NCBI RefSeq assembly: GCF_018343665.1
Contig: NZ_JAGYPM010000001.1
Coordinates: forward strand, 283,239 to 347,238
From: Cytobacillus citreus
Lineage (GTDB): Bacteria; Bacillota; Bacilli; Bacillales; Cytobacillaceae
DNA length: 64,000 nucleotides
Reading direction: 5' to 3'
Part shown: positions 9,370 through 17,931 of the stretch, piece by piece
How the letters are laid out: each line of letters begins with the position of its first letter
How positions within the stretch are numbered: the stretch's first letter is position 1
The notes under the pieces: generated by a model
Database searches by the model: none
The model's input: the letters and a program-made list of their open reading frames with translations, nothing else
What the model was told of the DNA's origin: nothing
Made by a program: the position numbers and the translations under genes

Positions 9370-9957
9370 ATGCTAAAAAAGAAACAAAAAGCTCCCTTAT
9401 TTTATATTCAGCAGCCTGTAACACAATTACCAGTAAGAAATATGCAGGAAATTTATTCAAGTAAAAGAGCTGAAAATCAATTGGAGATGTCCGCCGCTCA
9501 TCCAATAGGAGTAAATACAAGTCTCCCTTCGTCAAAGGAAGAGATTTTAAGTAACGAAATAGAAGTAAGTGAATTGAAAAAAGCTGAAATGGAGATCAAG
9601 GATAGTGATATGGTTCATGAAGTAATTGAATCAATTGAATCAATTGAAGAAAAAAACAGCAAAAATATCAGCTCTTCTTCATTTGAATCGAAGCCTAAAA
9701 TGAAGCTTACTCCTTCTTTTAAACGACTAAAAAGCTTCAAAGAAATGAATAATTTAGAGCGAATTGATTATTTAAATGAGTTTCCAAAGCAATTGCCGCC
9801 TGTCCCTTGTATTTTTGAAACAGAACAGAATTCTTGGAGAGGAACTTTCGTTGGAAAAAACGATGAAACAATAGAAATAAAACTGTTTGATGGGAAAAGC
9901 CAATCTATTGAAATTCAAGCCTTAAAAGAAATAAGAATGGTAGGGTTAAGAAGATAA
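9370..9957 (+). CDS. cotO: Spore coat protein CotO-like
   Basis: 195 residues, hydrophilic and acidic in the middle, with a lysine-rich N-terminus (MLKKKQKAPLFYIQQP) and an ordered C-terminal third (FKRLKSFKEMNNLERIDYL ... RGTFVGKNDETIEIKLFDG). This C-terminal pattern and the place between fabI and a cotY/Z gene match cotO (yjbX), a morphogenetic coat protein. GGAGG at 9356-9360 fits ATG 9370. A possible SigK promoter (AC at 9308, CATACATAT at 9326) precedes it but is weak. Confidence 0.75.
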   Translation: MLKKKQKAPLFYIQQPVTQLPVRNMQEIYSSKRAENQLEMSAAHPIGVNTSLPSSKEEILSNEIEVSELKKAEMEIKDSDMVHEVIESIESIEEKNSKNISSSSFESKPKMKLTPSFKRLKSFKEMNNLERIDYLNEFPKQLPPVPCIFETEQNSWRGTFVGKNDETIEIKLFDGKSQSIEIQALKEIRMVGLRR

Positions 9958-10020
9958 TACCCAAAAAATTCCAGGGAATTGGCGGCTATGTAGAGTGAAC
10001 TTCTTTGTTGACAAAAAATT

Positions 10021-10053
10021 GCCAGCCGTATAGGGACGACTGGCTTCTTTTTT
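10021..10053. terminator. Bidirectional terminator between cotO and cotY/Z
   Basis: A GCCAG/CTGGC stem extended by CGT/ACG, flanked by A-runs on the left and T-runs on the right, so it can end transcription from both convergent genes. Confidence 0.8.
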
Positions 10054-10062
10054 GTTTCAACA

Positions 10063-10563
10063 TTACTCACATACATCTAAATCTACGTCGGCAATACATT
10101 GAACAGCGCAGAAGCACTTCAAATCAACTGTTACACAGTCATTTGTACTACGGAAATTGTCAACTTCACAGACTTTTTTCAAATCAATGCAGCAATCATC
10201 CGCTAAATTAACCGTTTTATCTGGCCCAGGCTTCCGATTTATTGGTTCTAGAACTCGCAGCACTGCACAGCAGTTGTCAAATACATCTTCTACACGGAAA
10301 AAGATTGAGACACATGCACAGTCATTTCCTTTGAAGAACGCATGGAATGGCGAACCATCTGCTGTCTTTAGAACAAAAACACGTGTATCTGGGTGAGAAT
10401 TTTTTCTATTAGCAGAAGGTGAGATAGCTCCAAGTGGTTCTAGAAAACAGTTAGAAGGACATTCACATACTTCTTCTGCATTATCTTGAATATCTTTTAT
10501 CGCACGAACTACTTCACATACACAGCTATTGCCTTTGAAGTCGTCTTTTTTTCCACAACCCAT
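10063..10563 (-). CDS. cotZ: Cysteine-rich spore coat protein, CotY/CotZ family
   Basis: 166 residues with more than 15 cysteines. The N-terminus (GNSCVCEVVRAIKDIQD) and CECPSNCFLEPLG fit the CotY/CotZ family of crust/outer coat proteins that self-assemble through disulfides. GGAGGAAA precedes ATG 10563 on the minus strand. It is convergent with cotO, as in B. subtilis; whether it corresponds to cotY or cotZ is not certain. SigK control is expected for the family, but I did not identify a clean promoter. Confidence 0.88.
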   Translation of the reverse strand: MGCGKKDDFKGNSCVCEVVRAIKDIQDNAEEVCECPSNCFLEPLGAISPSANRKNSHPDTRVFVLKTADGSPFHAFFKGNDCACVSIFFRVEDVFDNCCAVLRVLEPINRKPGPDKTVNLADDCCIDLKKVCEVDNFRSTNDCVTVDLKCFCAVQCIADVDLDVCE

Positions 10564-10692
10564 TTTATTTCCTCCTTGTTTGATTCTTGTGATACTACAC
10601 TAATAACATATTGCTAAAGTGCCCTATGGGTAACGGACAAACGCCTTGTTTTATAAAAAAATAGGTGTTTTTTTAAGGAAGGTGGAATAAAT

Positions 10693-11049
10693 TTGGATTT
10701 ATCATTTATGGAACTTATGATTTTAGCCTTAGCAAGCTTTCGCCTGACAAGGTTAATGGTATATGACAAAATTACTGAATTTATTAGAAGGCCATTTTTT
10801 GATGAAAGAGAGGAGAAGAATGAAGTAGGTGACATGGAAGTATATATCATTCCAAAAGATAGGGGCATTCGCAGATTTTTCGGAGAATTGCTCAGCTGTT
10901 ATTGGTGTACTGGTGTATGGACTTCTGTTATTTTGTATTTTTTATATTTTTTCTTTTATACAATTGCTGTCCCAATAATGATCGTTTTGGCCGTTGCAGG
11001 CCTTGCAGCGATAATCGAAACAATTGTCCAAAAATTGTTAAATGAATAA
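10693..11049 (+). CDS. yjcA: DUF1360 membrane protein (YjcA-like)
   Basis: 118 residues: an N-terminal hydrophobic helix (LMILALASFRLTRLMVYD), then a short soluble part, then a Cys-x2-Cys region (LLSCYWCTGVWTS) and two further membrane segments. This is the DUF1360 pattern, with the RLTRL and CxWC motifs conserved. B. subtilis yjcA, a sporulation gene, occupies this position. The start is TTG 10693 with AGGAAGGTGG upstream. Confidence 0.85.
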   Translation: MDLSFMELMILALASFRLTRLMVYDKITEFIRRPFFDEREEKNEVGDMEVYIIPKDRGIRRFFGELLSCYWCTGVWTSVILYFLYFFFYTIAVPIMIVLAVAGLAAIIETIVQKLLNE

Positions 11050-11176
11050 ATTAGTCCGTATGAATATAATGTAAAAAAAAACTTTATTAGGCTGCTTCTT
11101 TACACAAGCTCATCGGTTTTTCATAAAGTATATGAGAGGATGGTTTTACAGAAATAATAAAAAGGAGGATAACTTT

Positions 11177-11278
11177 ATGTTAAAGGAAAATTCACAGCCG
11201 CTGAAAACTCCAATACAACAATCACCAAAGAAGAAAAAAGGGTGTGGATGTGGAAAGAAAACAAAAAAGAATACTTAA
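11177..11278 (+). CDS. Very small basic protein with Cys-Gly-Cys-Gly motif
   Basis: 33 residues, MLKENSQPLKTPIQ... ending in a lysine-rich tail around GCGCGK. A textbook AAAGGAGG at 11161-11168 stands 8 bases before the ATG, and a terminator-like hairpin follows, so it is probably expressed. Its place among coat and sporulation genes suggests a small spore protein. No family is recognised. Confidence 0.6.
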   Translation: MLKENSQPLKTPIQQSPKKKKGCGCGKKTKKNT

Positions 11279-11284
11279 TTTATT

Positions 11285-11305
11285 GCCGGAGACCTCGGTT
11301 TTTTT
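11285..11305 (+). terminator. Probable terminator after the 33-residue gene
   Basis: A short imperfect CCGGAG/CTCGG stem with a tight loop, then seven Ts, within 10 bases of the stop codon. Confidence 0.5.
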
Positions 11306-11556
11306 ACACGTTAAGAATAGATTGTTAGCTCAGAAGAGGATTCGACGAAGTTTCTAATTTTAGGAATTAATTACAACGGGCAGGACATGGAAGGCTTCGA
11401 TAGCGATTAACATCGCACGAAGGAAAAGCGATAGCTTTTACGAGGATGTCCTAGTCGGGCGAATACCACATGACGTGGCATGTATGAGCGCGATAAGTGC
11501 AACTACGCCTTTGTCTTCGCCTTTCCAAGGCTCGCCAATCGGCGAGTTTTCTTTAT
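11306..11556 (+). repeat. Structured intergenic repeat (family B/C, long form)
   Basis: Matches 17965-18158 over most of its length: both begin ACACGTTAAGAA, contain TTTTAGGAATTAA, CCTAGTCGGGCGAAT and TGTATGAGCGCGATAAG, and end in a CTCGCC/GGCGAG hairpin with TTTTCTTT, which would act as a terminator. In this copy 59 bases separate the GGACA (11383-11387) and TGTCC (11447-11451) arms; in the other copy only 3 bases do. The core hairpin here is CCACATGACGTGG, a one-base variant of the common motif. Confidence 0.8.
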
Positions 11557-11787
11557 GTCTAGCTCGACAAAAAAAAGCTTACGATTTAACATTTCAGGAA
11601 TAATTGTCCTTTAATTGACCTGAATGCGATTGTTTTTTATTTACATTATTTGGCTTTATATGTACTTATCCGTTTATTCATAATTTCACAGGATTTCGAG
11701 GACAATATACTTACAGAAATACTTTTACGTGAGAGCACGAATATTTTTATTCGGAAACAATGATTTTATTTAGAGAAGGGACCGTTT
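11557..11787. other. Intergenic region upstream of the extra spoVA operon
   Basis: AT-rich with no gene. A forespore promoter for the operon is expected here, but no SigG match with correct spacing was found. Confidence 0.4.
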
Positions 11788-12261
11788 ATGAGGACAAAAC
11801 ATTTCATAATGACTCCAATTATATTATTAGGATTAACTGGTTGTGGGATGGGTGAAGATTCAAAGGATAGTGAGCTTGCTCTGATCAAAACAACGAATCC
11901 GAGTCCTGCATTGATTGAAAAAAACACGAAAGAAGACCTTGATTTAGTTGAGAGCATCAAACATGATATTGCGTCCATGAAGGAGTTATATGATGTAGCA
12001 ATTGTAAAAGGAAAGAAAGACACTCTAGTCGCTTACAAAGTAAAACATTTTTATCGTTTTCAAATGAAAAAGATTGAGAAAAAAATGAATGAAATGCTAG
12101 AGAAAAAATACCCAGATGAGAACTTTACCGTTTCAAGTGATTATAAAATTTTTCTCGAGGCAGTTAAGTTAAATGAAAAAATGAAGGATCCTAATTTTTC
12201 TCAAGAAAAAGCAAATAAAGAGTTAAAAAAAATTATAAAGCTAAAGCAAGAGTTGACATAA
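11788..12261 (+). CDS. Sporulation lipoprotein, YhcN/YlaJ-like
   Basis: 157 residues. A short signal peptide ends in a lipobox (LLGLTGC, Cys near residue 20), so the mature protein should be lipid-anchored. The rest is charged and helical, with many lysines and glutamates. A YhcN/YlaJ-type lipoprotein directly before spoVAC-spoVAD-spoVAE is typical of additional spoVA operons of Bacillus. The family call rests mainly on context and lipobox. AGAAGGG precedes ATG 11788. Confidence 0.65.
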   Translation: MRTKHFIMTPIILLGLTGCGMGEDSKDSELALIKTTNPSPALIEKNTKEDLDLVESIKHDIASMKELYDVAIVKGKKDTLVAYKVKHFYRFQMKKIEKKMNEMLEKKYPDENFTVSSDYKIFLEAVKLNEKMKDPNFSQEKANKELKKIIKLKQELT

Positions 12262-12276
12262 GAAAGGAGAACCATA

Positions 12277-12753
12277 ATGGGGAAGGATAAAAAGAATTTG
12301 ACACCTGAGCAACAAAAATATCAAGTACTTCAACAGAAACATGAGATTAAAAGGCCAATTATTAAAAATTGTATTAGAGCCTTTTGGGTGGGTGGCCTCA
12401 TTTGTACGGTTGGACAGGCTATTACTTATTTTTATATATACTTCTTTAATTTCACAGAGCAAACTGCAGGAAACCCTACTGTAGCGACGATGGTGTTTCT
12501 TTCTATGCTGTTAACAGGATTTGGAATATATGATCATTTAGCTCAATTTGGCGGAGCAGGTACAGCTGTACCTGTAACGGGCTTTGGAAATGCGGTTATT
12601 TCTGCAGCAATTGAGCATCGTACCGAAGGATTTGTCCTAGGTGTAGGTGGGAATATGTTTAAACTCGCAGGTTCCGTCATCCTATTTGGTGTGTTTTCAG
12701 CATTTGTAGTTGCTTTAATTAAAACAATCTTAATTCAATGGGGGGTTTTGTAA
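12277..12753 (+). CDS. spoVAC: Stage V sporulation protein AC
   Basis: 158 residues with a charged N-terminus and four membrane helices; FWVGGLICTVGQAITYFYI and FGGAGTAVPVTGFGNAVISAAIEHRTEGFVLGVGGNMFKLAG are the SpoVAC signature. It is part of the inner-membrane channel that moves dipicolinic acid-calcium into and out of spores and can act mechanosensitively. AAAGGAG precedes ATG 12277. Its stop overlaps the next start (TAATG). Confidence 0.95.
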   Translation: MGKDKKNLTPEQQKYQVLQQKHEIKRPIIKNCIRAFWVGGLICTVGQAITYFYIYFFNFTEQTAGNPTVATMVFLSMLLTGFGIYDHLAQFGGAGTAVPVTGFGNAVISAAIEHRTEGFVLGVGGNMFKLAGSVILFGVFSAFVVALIKTILIQWGVL

Positions 12754-13769
12754 TGCTGAAAGGAAAGCAATCCTGGGTATTTCAAAATCGGCCTGTTATC
12801 GCTGCAACTGGAGTTTCTGGAGGTCCTTTTGAGGCAAATGGTAGGCTTGCGGAGGATTTTGATATTCTTCACGATGATCTATGGATGGGACAGGATTCCT
12901 ATGAAAAGGCACATCGAGTATTAATAGAAGAAGCTTGTCAATCTGCATTAAAAAAAGAAAATATATTGAAAGAGGATATTCATTTTTTTATAGCAGGGGA
13001 TTTAATTAATCAAATTACCCCAACAAGCCTTAGTGCAAGAACAAATCAGATTCCATACTTTGGAATATTTGGGGCATGTTCTACTTCAATGGAGGGACTT
13101 GCTCTTTCATCTTTCATTATTAATAACAAAGGGGCAAAATATATTCTTACAGGTGCATCAAGCCACTATGCATCAGTTGAAAAGCAGTTTAGATATCCAA
13201 CTGAGTACGGGGGCCAGAAGCCGCCGACCGCCCAATGGACGATTACCGGTGCAGGTGTAGCTATCATTAAAGAAAATTCAGGAAGCCAAAATTTACCTGT
13301 TACAACTTCAGCGACAATTGGTAAGGTCGTTGATATGGGGTTAACTGATCCGTTTAATATGGGAGGGGCAATGGCTCCAGCGGCGGCTGATACAATTACC
13401 GCTCATTTTAAAGATATGCAAGTAGATCCTTCCTACTATGATCTTATTGTCACAGGAGATTTAGGGAAGATTGGTCATAGTACAACATATGAATTATTAA
13501 CAAACGCTGGACTTAGGATTGATAAGGGGAAATTTCAAGATTGTGGATTAATGATCTTTAAAGAGGATCAGCCCGTAAATGCGGGTGGGAGCGGAGCAGG
13601 GTGCTCTTCAACCGTATTATATGGGCATTTACTGAATCAAATGAAGCAAGGAGCTTACAAAAGAATTCTTGTCGTAGCGACTGGCGCTCTTTTGTCACCG
13701 CTTACCTTTCAGCAAAACGAAACGATTCCATGTATTGCTCATGCTGTTTCTATTGAGATGAATAACTAA
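12753..13769 (+). CDS. spoVAD: Stage V sporulation protein AD
   Basis: 338 residues with a thiolase-like fold; the family binds dipicolinic acid at the spore inner membrane. Motifs: RPVIAATGVSGGPFEANG, GIFGACSTSMEGLALSSFIIN with the thiolase-position Cys, and GGSGAGCSSTVLYGHLL. ATG 12753 overlaps the spoVAC stop codon and has GGGGGG 10 bases upstream; a 5-residue longer start at 12738 overlaps that site and is less likely. Confidence 0.95.
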   Translation: MLKGKQSWVFQNRPVIAATGVSGGPFEANGRLAEDFDILHDDLWMGQDSYEKAHRVLIEEACQSALKKENILKEDIHFFIAGDLINQITPTSLSARTNQIPYFGIFGACSTSMEGLALSSFIINNKGAKYILTGASSHYASVEKQFRYPTEYGGQKPPTAQWTITGAGVAIIKENSGSQNLPVTTSATIGKVVDMGLTDPFNMGGAMAPAAADTITAHFKDMQVDPSYYDLIVTGDLGKIGHSTTYELLTNAGLRIDKGKFQDCGLMIFKEDQPVNAGGSGAGCSSTVLYGHLLNQMKQGAYKRILVVATGALLSPLTFQQNETIPCIAHAVSIEMNN

Positions 13770-13788
13770 ATGAATGGGGGATATGTAC

Positions 13789-14145
13789 ATGCTGCCAATG
13801 TTTATATGGGCATTTATTGTTGGGGGTCTCATTTGTGTAATTGGCCAATTACTGTTTGATGTTGCGAAATTAACACCAGGACATACATTAAGCCTGCTAG
13901 TTGTAATTGGTTCAGTATTAGATGGCTTTGGACTTTATGAGCCATTAATTGATTTTGCTGGGGCAGGGGCTACAATTCCTATTACAAGTTTTGGTAACTC
14001 TCTTGTTCATGGGGCATTGCAAGAAGCGGAACAGCATGGGATTGTAGGTGTACTAACTGGAATGTTTGAAGTAACAAGCTCTGGAATATCAGCAGCGATC
14101 ATTTTTGCTTTTATTGGTGCATTGCTTTTTAAACCAAAGGGATAA
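13789..14145 (+). CDS. spoVAE: Stage V sporulation protein AE (AEb type)
   Basis: 118 residues, mostly membrane. FIVGGLICVIGQLLFD and FAGAGATIPITSFGNSLVHGALQEA are close to SpoVAEb and related to the SpoVAC core, so the two share ancestry. ATG 13789 has AATGGGGGAT with an 8-base gap; ATGs at 13774 and 13783 are too early for that site. Only C, D and E are present, as in additional spoVA operons that support faster or altered germination in some strains. Confidence 0.93.
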   Translation: MLPMFIWAFIVGGLICVIGQLLFDVAKLTPGHTLSLLVVIGSVLDGFGLYEPLIDFAGAGATIPITSFGNSLVHGALQEAEQHGIVGVLTGMFEVTSSGISAAIIFAFIGALLFKPKG

Positions 14146-14303
14146 ACATCTGTATTTGTTTTCCTATAATCGATTGATTTCTTTGAAATTTATCTAGAAA
14201 TGACAGTTTTAGGTGCTTGTCCATAATCTTAAGCTGTTTTACATAGCTAATAGATAAAGTTTCTGCTTAGAATATCACAAAAGAAAATCTAATCATTCGC
14301 ACA

Positions 14304-14332
14304 AAAAACTTGGCAAAGCGCTAAGTTTTTTA
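14304..14332 (+). terminator. Terminator-like hairpin downstream of the spoVA operon
   Basis: AAAAACTT(G)GC/GC(T)AAGTTTTT stem with a 5-base loop and T-run. The ACTTGGC arm resembles the family H repeat hairpin. It lies 160 bases after spoVAE. The bases after it (14333-14500) include a GC-rich patch with short inverted repeats but no gene. Confidence 0.65.
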
Positions 14333-14537
14333 AGTCAAAGGGAGACCGCCCAGGATCAGGTGGCTTCCAGCACCGCTATCGCTGAGTGCCTGCAGTAGAA
14401 CTCAAGAGGGAAATTTAAACATAGCCTTTTCCTAAGTGTTCATTGAAGTCAAATTTCGGTCCCTTTATACTTCGAAAAAGTAATATAAAATTATTTTTTG
14501 AGTATTTCTTATTATAAAATGGAAAAAGTGTCTAACT

Positions 14538-14567
14538 CATTCACCTTTTTTGCCCATGTTCATACTA
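14538..14567 (+). promoter_or_regulatory. Candidate SigG promoter of spoVIF
   Basis: CATTCA at 14538-14543, a 17-base spacer and CATACTA at 14561-14567 give a good SigF/G -10 and an acceptable -35. It lies about 40 bases before the spoVIF start. B. subtilis spoVIF is described as SigG-dependent. Confidence 0.6.
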
Positions 14568-14602
14568 TATACAGTAGTTTAGGAAGGGGCGTGACTAAAA
14601 GG

Positions 14603-14857
14603 ATGGATAATAATTTCTTCAAAAATATTGAAAAGAAAACAGGCGTTAATATGAAGGATGTTTTTGATTTAGCAAGCTCTTTACAGAATGCAAACTTTAA
14701 AGATGAAAAAACAGTAAGAAGTGTTATTCGGAGAGTATCTCAAATTGCCAATCGGGAAGTATCAAAAGAAACAGAGGATAAAATTGTCGAGTCAATTGTC
14801 ACTGAAGGCAAACAGCTTGATTTTGGAACGCTATCACAAATGATAAATAAAAAATAA
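14603..14857 (+). CDS. spoVIF: Sporulation protein SpoVIF (YjcC)
   Basis: 84 residues. The sequence MDNNFFKNIEKKTGVNMKD and SLQNANFKDEKTVRSVIRRV match the SpoVIF family closely. In B. subtilis it is needed for proper coat assembly and spore resistance. ATG 14603 is chosen because it aligns with the family N-terminus; GTG 14591 would add four residues. It is followed by an intergenic repeat and then convergent yjcD. Confidence 0.92.
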   Translation: MDNNFFKNIEKKTGVNMKDVFDLASSLQNANFKDEKTVRSVIRRVSQIANREVSKETEDKIVESIVTEGKQLDFGTLSQMINKK

Positions 14858-14907
14858 TGAAATTCATTAAGAGGGACCTGGTGAGATTGATATCCAGGCC
14901 CTTGTTG

Positions 14908-15189
14908 TTTATCGCAGATTAACGGGCAGTAAGACCCTCCACTACAAGGTTGCGAGAGAATCAAAGAAACCTAAGTGGGGGATCAACTGCCCGTAAAGGC
15001 CCATAAAATGAACACAGACTAAAAGCGCCACATCGTGTGGCAACGTCTGCGTGACCCACTTCCTGTGGGCCGCAACTAACCATCAGTGGGGGATGAAAGC
15101 AGACTAAGAACGCCACGTCCTGTGGCAACGTCGGCACTAGCACGTCCTGTGCGTCGAAAAACCCCCACTGATGGAAGTTTCACTTTATT
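14908..15189 (+). repeat. Structured intergenic repeat (family E/F, long form)
   Basis: Shares both ends with 44725-44940: TTTATCGCAGATTAACGG at the left and GAAGTTTCACTTTATT at the right. It contains a 9-bp stem ACGGGCAGT/ACTGCCCGT (14922, 14986) and a perfect 13-bp stem CCATCAGTGGGGG/CCCCCACTGATGG (15080-15092, 15162-15174) with 69 bases inside; the other copy has 10. The interior holds GCCACGTCCTGTGGC (15112-15126) and GCACGTCCTGTGC (15140-15152), the shared core motif in reverse. The stop codon of convergent yjcD lies inside its right end. Confidence 0.82.
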
Positions 15190-17491
15190 TAATCCTATGA
15201 ATATTTGTAATGGGTGATAGAAATCTTGAAGGATAGGATTTTTTGCCGCGATTTTTTTCAGGGATTGAAATGTATAAATACTCCATCGCCCTTGTCATCG
15301 CGACATACATAAGCCGACGTTCCTCTTCAATTGGAGAATAATCTCCGTTACGATACGATTCTAAAGCATATTCATGGGGGAGTATTCCTTCATTAGCCCC
15401 AATAATATATACAACCTTATATTCAAGTCCTTTAGCTCGATGTATTGTACTTAAGGTAATCGCATTATGATTTTTTTTACTCATTTGCTTTATTTCATTA
15501 TTCATTGCTCTCATATGTTCCACATGGTCTAAAAACTCTTGGATTGTTGTGAAATTTTTTGCTGCTACCTTAAGGTCCTTTAGATCATCAGAACCCCTTT
15601 CCATTTTATTGCCTTCATTTCCCCGCTTTTTAATAAAGTCCTGATAGCCAAGTTCTTTTTCAATCGTTGTAATGGCTAATAAAGGTGACAACTTTGATAT
15701 GGATCGGATGACTGGTATGACCTTTCTCAATTTTTTCTCTTGGAAAGAAAAGCCTGTTTTAATGTATTTCAAACATTCAAGCAAAGAGCAATCCTTTAAA
15801 ATACTTTCAGCAATTAAATCCTTAGAGGCTGTATGCTTTACAAATAAGGCAGGGAGAATATTTGTAATCGCATTTTGATCCTCTTCATTGATGGATAATT
15901 GTAAAAATGAAAGCATGCTCTTTACAATAAAGCGGTCATAAAAGGACACAGCATCCTGTTCAATTTTAAAAGGGAGGCTTGAATTAGCTAAGCGTTCGAA
16001 TATTGCTCGACTTCCTGAATTTGTCCTGAAAAGAATAGCAAAATTTTGTGGTTCAAAGCCAAGTGCTATTTTATCTTGAATGTCAGTTACAATTGAGGTT
16101 GCTTCTTCTTCCTCATCATATGGAAAAAAGAGGATTGGCAGGTTTTTACCTAAAAACTGAGCACTCATTTTCTTGCTATGCCGTAGTTTATTTTGAACAA
16201 TTACTTGATTTGCTGAAGCAACAATTTCATGGGCCGAACGGTAGTTTTGATTTAACTTCATAATATTAGCACCAGGGAAATCTTTTTCAAAATCTAGAAG
16301 GTATTTCGGGTCGCTGCCGCGAAATGCATAGATAGATTGATCATCATCACCTACAGCGCATATATTTTTCGTTTTATCCGATATCATTTTCATAAGTTCG
16401 TACTGCACTTTATTAATATCTTGAAACTCATCAATTAATAAATATTGAAAGCGATCTTGGTATTTTTTCAAAACTGATGGCTCGTTTTGAAATAGTACAT
16501 AACAGCCTACAAGCATATCATCGAAATCAAAGTATCCTTCGTTTTCTTTAAGTTGTTCGTATTGTTCATATAAAAGGGCAGCACGCTCTTCCCAAGCTGA
16601 TTCAGTTTTAACCTTTAATGGAGGGATAAGCGAATTTTTCCAATAGCTAATCTGTTGGAGTGCAAGATCAAAAGCAAATTCCTTTTCATCTAAATTTAAT
16701 GATCTGCCAACTTGCTTGATTAGCTGCTCACGCTGCCAGCCTTTGCTTAATAGTTTGTGAGAAGCCCATTTTTCTGGATTGTGAAAGACTAAAATTCGAT
16801 AAAAAATGCTATGGAAAGTACCAGATACAATTTGCTGAATACTTATTTCTCCCATTTGAGGATACATTTTTAGTCTTTTCTTCATTTCAGCAGCTGCTTT
16901 TGCTGTAAAAGTTACTAGCATAATCGATTTAGGGTCAATTTTTCTTTCACAGATCATAAATGCCGTTCTCGTTGTTAATACTCTTGTTTTCCCGCTGCCT
17001 GCACCAGCAAGTACAAGGAGGGGGCCATCGATACAGGAAACAGCACCAGATTGAGCAGGATCAAGCATGATACCAGATTCCCCTAGAGCCTGTATGTACT
17101 TATTAGAAAAGTTGGCATCCATTTGTTTAATCGGTGTGAAGGGAGGGATATTTTTAACAGCTTGAGCGTTTTTATAAGTTATTTCTGATTCCTTCACTGA
17201 TGTAATGGTGCGTGATACAGGTATTCTAAATCCGTTGATTTCCGAGTATTCACTGTCTTCATGGGTAGGGGAAGTTTCGAACAGAGTTGAATCTTTGCAC
17301 TCCTTGTCTGTATCAATAATATGATAAAAGTGAGGCTCTTTTTCAATTCCAATGTAGAACCTAACCTTTTCTCCACATGCAGGACAAACAAGTAGTCCCT
17401 TTTTTCCATTTTCATAAATGGATTGAAACGTTTCTCTTTCAATTCTATCAAGGTGAATCATTTTATTATGCAGTATCGTAGTTTTCATCAT
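15185..17491 (-). CDS. yjcD: UvrD/Rep-family DNA helicase YjcD
   Basis: 768 residues. The N-terminal 130 carry a Cys-x2-Cys element (LLVCPACGEKVRFYIG) and a second Cys region that may bind zinc. An SF1A helicase follows: Walker A LAGAGSGKTRVLT, Ia TFTAKAAAEMKKRL, Walker B YLLIDEFQDINKVQYEL, III VGDDDQSIYAFRGSD, IV LNQNYRS, V TIHRAKGLEYKVVYI and VI RRLMYVAMTRA. It unwinds DNA, probably in repair, and resembles PcrA with an extra N-terminal domain. The start is ATG 17491 with AAGAGG upstream. It matches yjcD by position and architecture. Confidence 0.93.
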   Translation of the reverse strand: MMKTTILHNKMIHLDRIERETFQSIYENGKKGLLVCPACGEKVRFYIGIEKEPHFYHIIDTDKECKDSTLFETSPTHEDSEYSEINGFRIPVSRTITSVKESEITYKNAQAVKNIPPFTPIKQMDANFSNKYIQALGESGIMLDPAQSGAVSCIDGPLLVLAGAGSGKTRVLTTRTAFMICERKIDPKSIMLVTFTAKAAAEMKKRLKMYPQMGEISIQQIVSGTFHSIFYRILVFHNPEKWASHKLLSKGWQREQLIKQVGRSLNLDEKEFAFDLALQQISYWKNSLIPPLKVKTESAWEERAALLYEQYEQLKENEGYFDFDDMLVGCYVLFQNEPSVLKKYQDRFQYLLIDEFQDINKVQYELMKMISDKTKNICAVGDDDQSIYAFRGSDPKYLLDFEKDFPGANIMKLNQNYRSAHEIVASANQVIVQNKLRHSKKMSAQFLGKNLPILFFPYDEEEEATSIVTDIQDKIALGFEPQNFAILFRTNSGSRAIFERLANSSLPFKIEQDAVSFYDRFIVKSMLSFLQLSINEEDQNAITNILPALFVKHTASKDLIAESILKDCSLLECLKYIKTGFSFQEKKLRKVIPVIRSISKLSPLLAITTIEKELGYQDFIKKRGNEGNKMERGSDDLKDLKVAAKNFTTIQEFLDHVEHMRAMNNEIKQMSKKNHNAITLSTIHRAKGLEYKVVYIIGANEGILPHEYALESYRNGDYSPIEEERRLMYVAMTRAMEYLYISIPEKNRGKKSYPSRFLSPITNIHRIK

Positions 17492-17642
17492 TTTTTCCTC
17501 TTCTTTGCCTTTCATTAGACAAACTCTATCATAACAAATCAACTGTACTTACAAAAGATTTTCTCTAAAAATGGTACAAAAACCTTATGCCATTCTCGTA
17601 TATCTATCATATATAAGTTTTTTAAAAGGGGGTGAAGTGACC

Positions 17643-17918
17643 ATGGGCATAATCGCACCAGTTACACTTTATGAATATAACCAGTATGCGGAGAGAGATA
17701 TCTCCAAAAGGTATGATCCATATCGATTTGTACCAATCCGACCAATAAAATCAACTACAAATCCTCCTGAATATGAGCAAAAAAATCGACCGCATTTTTC
17801 CACAGTACCGAAAAAACTTCTAAGAGGTAATCAGCACAGCCATTTGGAAAATAGTGAAATAGAAAGAGTATTTGGAGAAATAACCGGGAAGGGCAGATAT
17901 TTTAATACTTTTGCATAG
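17643..17918 (+). CDS. Hypothetical protein, 91 residues
   Basis: A small, basic, proline- and tyrosine-rich protein (LYEYNQYAERDISKRYDPYRF) with no membrane segment. GGGGGTG at 17629-17635 supports ATG 17643. It is divergent from yjcD and occupies roughly the yjcE position of B. subtilis, but I cannot confirm homology. No motif is recognised. A terminator follows within 15 bases. Confidence 0.7.
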   Translation: MGIIAPVTLYEYNQYAERDISKRYDPYRFVPIRPIKSTTNPPEYEQKNRPHFSTVPKKLLRGNQHSHLENSEIERVFGEITGKGRYFNTFA

Positions 17919-17931
17919 CAAATCATGAAAA

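Noticed and set aside
10157-10396. Plus-strand frame opposite cotY/Z
   Set aside because: Its serine/threonine/glutamine-rich protein is the reverse shadow of a cysteine-rich coat gene; no ribosome binding site.
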